Positions 60,018 through 64,000 of a DNA stretch of 64,000 nt are shown here, one piece after another; positions within the stretch are counted from its first letter, which is position 1; every line of letters begins with the position of its first letter. The notes under the pieces are model-generated. The model was not told the origin of the DNA and ran no database searches. It saw only the letters and a list, made by a program, of their open reading frames with translations. The position numbers and the translations under genes were made by a program. Source of the DNA: Ricinus communis (taxonomy: Eukaryota > Streptophyta > Magnoliopsida > Malpighiales > Euphorbiaceae); the NCBI RefSeq assembly GCF_019578655.1, contig NC_063261.1, forward strand, positions 1,426,001-1,490,000. Direction: 5' to 3'.

Positions 60018-61440
60018 AATAACCCCACACTTAGCTCATTGCTTGTCCTCAAGCAATCAAAAGTAAAATTAGGAAAATAAACCACTAAGGAACAACACTT
60101 AAGCTGACAGACAAGCTAGAGAGCTCCTGCACATATCCTTAACAAGCGTAAATCAAACAAAAATAAATGAAGCAATCAATTCAAGTATCACAACCAAGAT
60201 GCCAATAATTCATAAAATACTGTCTCAACAAAATTATTTAGAACCAACTCCTCACCAGATTCACTCAAAGTGTTTAAAGGATAGTGTTAAATCGCTCAAT
60301 GCATCAAATACTGCCTTACTATATGCTTGCTCTTAAATCCTACTCCTACCACTTATGGAGAGTCAACAACCATGTCAAGAGGTCTTTATAAGGGTTGTAA
60401 TGGGGATTAGGTAAAGGTAGGTAAATTTGGTCAGAGTTGAACCTATGGCGTTCTGTAATGAAATACATGACCTGCACACAAGTCACAATGATCACAAGGG
60501 GTAAACAATGGACAATAGTCCAAGGTGGGAAATAAGAATCAAGTCAAAATGTTTAGCTCACTTACTTTCTTTCTTTTCATCACCTGTCCCTCTTATTCTT
60601 CTATTTCTATATTTTTCTTCTTTCTTTTTTTTTCTTTTTTTTTCATAAGGGAAGAACATTCACATAATAGAGTAAATTTCTTCTTGGATTGAAGTAAGCT
60701 GCTACAGGATTCCAAAGCTATTCCCAAGATAAAAATTCCCAATAAAAATAACTCATGTGCAAAATCATAACCCAAAGCAGAATAAAACTAAGTGGTAATG
60801 AAATATGATAGAAAATGGTGAAAGAGGGGGTTATCTACAGAATCAATAAACGAATGAAGGTTTCGCTAGAATGAAATACCTAAGTGCCTCTATCATACCA
60901 AAGTGTTAAACTCTCCTTGTGGCCCTCATAAGCATTACCGAGCAAGTTCTAAAAGTAAAGACAGTAATTGACACTCTCAAGAAGAAATAAATACAACCGT
61001 ATAAAGTGTATGCTTACAATTTAGGCTCAATTTCTCACAAGTGTGCTTTTGAGTAGGTTCCAAACAAAAATCATCAAAACCGAATTAAATAAACCAAAGC
61101 AACTTAGTGCAAAACTCAAACTAATTATCTTACATTCTTCCGCAAAACTCAACACTATCAGTTTTACCCGATCACATGGACATAAACAAGATTTCAAAAG
61201 CAAGTCAACAGTAAGAGCATCGAAACAAAGTGAAAAATTTTCAAAATTTTACAAAAAAATTGCACAAAGAATAAACAAATAACTGAGATGGGATAAATGA
61301 AATGCGATATATACACTAGAAAAAGATCTGAATTTCATATACAAAATAATAAAAACACAAAAACAAGTGTATATAAATATCACCACCCCACACTTGAAGG
61401 ACACACCGCCCCGTACAAAATATAAGAAATGAAAAGGAAA
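60018..61440 (-). other. 3' interior of Athila C
   Basis: Purine tract (minus TAAGTGTGGGGTTATT), conserved hairpin 60038-60057, non-coding AT-rich sequence, and a second purine-tract-like motif (minus TTCAAGTGTGGGGTGGTG) at 61380-61397, close to the end of the ORF-1-like gene. Confidence 0.78.
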
Positions 61441-63028
61441 AAGAACTAATACTGCCTTGACTATAGCTCCGGAGTGAAAAGAGGTGCATCAGCAGGTATA
61501 TCAGGGCGCTGGCTGGTCTGTGGTGGAGGAGTGGCTGCTCTTTGAGGATCGGAAGTAGTGTCACATACAGGAGTTGGTGGGTCAGCAGGAGCAGCATCAA
61601 TAGGAGGCTCGCCAGTCACGTGTTGAAGGTTGCTCACCGGAGAGGGAGGGCCAGCTAGATCATCCGCTAGAGGGATGTCAAAATGGCTCGCCTGAACCCG
61701 GCCTCAGGATGTGCAAAATATTTAGCAAAAATATCATCAAACATGTCATTGGCCATAGAGGCCTCTAACCTACCTCCCTGCTCAATCAGGGCTTGAAGCA
61801 TAGCCCTCTGCCTCTCAAACTGAGCCATCATTTGGCTCAAACTCACCGACGTCAAAAGGTCCCACGAAAAGCCTTTGTCGAATGAAAGCCGTCCTCTACC
61901 AACCTCAGCACTGTAAGCTACAGCTCTCTAAACTCAATTGGAAAGACTCCTAAAACAGCTGATGAAGAACCAGAAGGAGTTGAAGTAGATGGTCTGGAGG
62001 AAGACTCAGGAATATCAGAAGAAGGTGGGACATCCTGTGTACCATGGGCTAGTGGGGCAGGTCGCTCCTCTCTAAGTGCTACCAAGAGAGCATTCCTCAG
62101 TCTATACTCTGGTCCTAGCAGACCCTGCCTAAGAGTCACCATCCCCATACTAACCAATTATGGAAGTCCCAACGTCTCCATCACCCACAGCTTTGTCAAA
62201 TGTGGTATCGCCTCCTCTAACACTCCTAAGCTCTTAGCTAGTCGAGTAATGTAAGTTCCAAAATAGAAAAATACCTTCTTTGAGTTGTTGCAGAAGGCAC
62301 TAATCTATCTGGCCAACAAGTATCCCATGTCGCCCATGACCAGTGCCGGTGCATGCCGAAGTATAAATAGGTCTGGCCGGGTAACTACACCACCGCTATC
62401 TCCCTACCAAATGATGGTCCCAGCCAATGCATGCAAGTACCGCAGTCCCTCGTGCAAGTTAGACGCCTGATCCGGCATCAGCACTTCGCTGTCATGTAAA
62501 TCTCGGCCCACATCTCGCGATATGACACACCAAGCGTGTGTATAGAATGACTTTAAACCTCCCCGGTACCGCATCCTCGCTGCATTACAAGCCCAAGTGT
62601 ACCCTAAATCACGTGCACTCATCGTGAAAGTCCGCTCTGCTAGTCCGAAATCGATCGCATCTGGTTGTTGGAAGTCCCGCAATCGGCTCGCAGAAAGAAA
62701 GTGCTAGCAAACTCCACAGTCAACTCCCTATATGTTGGTTCAACTATCTCAAAGAAATGTTGAAATGGGGGCATCTCAAGATACTCATGATCAGAAAAGT
62801 CCGATGGCCCAATGCCGCCATTTATCCTACGCCCCTTTCCCAAATCTTTGTGCCTCATTGATTGATATCTCTGCTCAAATGTGGGCTGGCCTTGGAAAAG
62901 TAGGAATCAATAGCGCTACGGTGGTCTAATTTGGCCTGAACTAGTTTGGCACACTGACGATCGAGAGGAAGAGGAACCACCTGGCCCTGCCTCTCTTTGT
63001 AAACTCTTGATCCTCGTCTGGTGGACAT
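61441..63028 (-). pseudogene. Athila ORF-1-like gene of C (env position)
   Basis: From the ATG at 63028 (MSTRRGS) to about 61450. A Ser/Arg-rich start is followed by HKDLGKGRR, PPFQHFFEIVEPTYRELTVEF, FTMSARDLGYTWACNAARMRY, SFYTHAWCVISRDVGR and ALREERPAP, then a Ser/Thr/Pro-rich end. The stretches 62682-62404 and 62157-61918 share one frame, with stops at 62404-62406, near 62303 and at 62160. One base is shifted near the N-terminus. The central motifs resemble the ATHILA ORF-1 family (recognised from memory, not searched). I see no clear membrane segment, so an envelope role is not supported here. Confidence 0.68.
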
Positions 63029-63710
63029 GGTACCTAAAAAAGAAATTTTTAGTACTAAGGATCAACGAAATTCTGGCAGCATAACGGCATAAAATGGACA
63101 AACCGAACGATTTCACTTGATAAAATTAAACCCATCAATGTCCTGCAAAGAAAATTCAATCCACAATACTACCAACCAATTCTAACCAATTAAATTTTCA
63201 ATTCATCCACATGGAGTTTAACTTCGCCATAATCCATCACAAGGCAAACCAACATGCTAAAAACAAATACAACAAAGTCCACTATATATGACAGAGCCTA
63301 TTGTTTAGCTGCCAACAATAATAAAAAAGAGGAAAATAAAGAATTAATCACAATCATGAATAATGGTAGAAAAGAAAAATGGAAAATATGAGCAAGTTAG
63401 ATATATAAACTAAATTAAAAAAAACAAAAGAAAATTAAGCACAAATATGAATGTAAATGCATGAACCAAATAATAAAATAAGGAAATAAACTAAAAAAAA
63501 AATTGAAACACAAATTCGAACACAAAGAAAACATAAATTCAAACTAATATCAAAATAAAATAACGGAAAATGAAGTTAGAGGGTACTTACTTGACAAACG
63601 CAATATCCAAAGCCTTCGAGATGAGAAATAAGAAGTGAGAGAGTAAGAGATGAGAGAATTGCTAAAACTAAAAGGAGAGTAAAATTTTTGGCCATTTTGA
63701 AATGAAGTGG
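63029..63710 (-). other. Leader upstream of ORF-1-like gene of C
   Basis: About 680 bases, A-rich on the plus strand, no coding signal. It lies between a TATA box and the ATG and is absent from the equivalent place in B. Confidence 0.6.
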
Positions 63711-63719
63711 TATATATAG
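63711..63719 (-). promoter_or_regulatory. Candidate internal TATA box before ORF-1-like gene of C
   Basis: Genomic tatatatag (minus CTATATATA) directly borders the CACGG island, as in the LTRs of D and A. It would drive leftward transcription of the ORF. Confidence 0.45.
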
Positions 63720-63726
63720 GCAGTGT

Positions 63727-63985
63727 ACAGAATACGCCCGTGTTTACCAACATGGGCCGTGTTCATGAACACGGCCCGATATCAACCGTTAAGCTTAATT
63801 AAAACGGCCGACTTACTAACTTCCGAGAACACGCCCCGTGTTTATGGAACACGGGACGGTTGGGACACGGCCGGCCATAAATGACCGTAGGCTCATCGTG
63901 AACGTGTTCATCTTAGTTTGATTTTCTTCAATTAGAACACGGGCCGTGTTAATGAACATGGTCTTGAACACACCCGTGTTGATCT
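63727..63985 (-). repeat. CACGG/CCGTG repeat island of C
   Basis: At least eight half-sites of ACACGG or CCGTGTT type, several paired as short palindromes (for example gttcatgaacacgg, acacgggccgtgtt). Confidence 0.75.
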
Positions 63986-64000
63986 CCAGAAAATGCAAAA

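Larger units (their letters stand above)
47059..64000 (-). mobile_element. Element A: Athila-type element, right part outside window
   Basis: It starts with an LTR (tgataggctatttg) that cuts Copia H in RT. Only its 3' LTR and about 1 kb of 3' interior are its own sequence here; from 49613 on it is occupied by Athila B and C. The candidate left target sequence cgcct (47054-47058) cannot be paired because the right end is outside. Confidence 0.85.
49613..64000 (-). mobile_element. Element B: Athila-type element with gag-pol
   Basis: The left LTR is complete, followed by a truncated ORF-1-like gene, integrase, RNase H, RT, protease, gag, a tRNA-Asp primer site and the first 111 bases of the right LTR, which is then cut by Athila C. 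The left target sequence would be gctaa (49608-49612); the right copy lies outside. Confidence 0.9.
58599..64000 (-). mobile_element. Element C: Athila-type element, 3' LTR and 3' half
   Basis: It starts tgatgtgtgctat, an LTR related to but distinct from A, B and D. The 3' interior, an ORF-1-like gene and its upstream region follow. Gag-pol must lie beyond the window. The left target sequence would be gaacc (58594-58598). Confidence 0.85.

Noticed and set aside
61316..61600. Signal or membrane segment (Leu/Phe-rich) at the end of the C ORF
   Set aside because: It is in a different frame from the conserved ORF-1-like stretches and lies in A/T-rich non-coding sequence.

Overview
The window is a plant nuclear repeat cluster. 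It is built entirely from nested LTR retrotransposons and I see no host gene, tRNA gene or rRNA gene. A plant origin is indicated by element types known only or mainly from angiosperms: Athila-type Ty3/Gypsy with a tRNA-Asp primer site, Tekay/Del-type and CRM-type chromoviruses with an initiator tRNA-Met primer site, and SIRE-type plus another Ty1/Copia. AT-rich composition fits a eudicot, but I cannot name a species.

Layout, left to right. 1-5465: CRM-like Gypsy 'E' (+), 5' end outside the window. 5466-~7002: unidentified LTR-like and gag-like segment 'U' (-). ~7003-45943: one old Ty1/Copia element 'K' (-), with RNase H at the left and its 5' LTR at the right, split by four insertions: Athila 'D' (7667-15078), Tekay 'G1' (17655-27047), Tekay 'G2' (28062-44458), and CRM-like 'F' (29037-35976), which sits inside the left LTR of G2. 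45944-47058: SIRE-like Copia RT 'H' (+), into which K inserted. 47059-64000: three Athila elements inside one another (A at 47059, B at 49613, C at 58599); all run off the right edge.

The order of insertion is read directly from 5-bp target-site duplications flanking D (agatg), G1 (gtgga), G2 (gtact) and F (ttaac). It is also read from LTRs that resume after an insert; the right LTR of G2 carries the uninterrupted version of the site where F entered the left one.

Every gag and pol reading frame seen is broken by stops or frameshifts, so none of these copies looks able to move by itself. What remains informative is conserved non-coding structure: a second tRNA-complementary box next to the Copia primer site, an array of hairpin/G-box repeats in the same LTR, a perfect hairpin just upstream of the polypurine tract in all four Athila elements, a conserved U5 block in Athila LTRs, a repeated purine-tract-like motif inside Athila, and CACGG/CCGTG-rich islands that sit beside TATA boxes in several LTRs and also before the Athila ORF-1-like gene of C.
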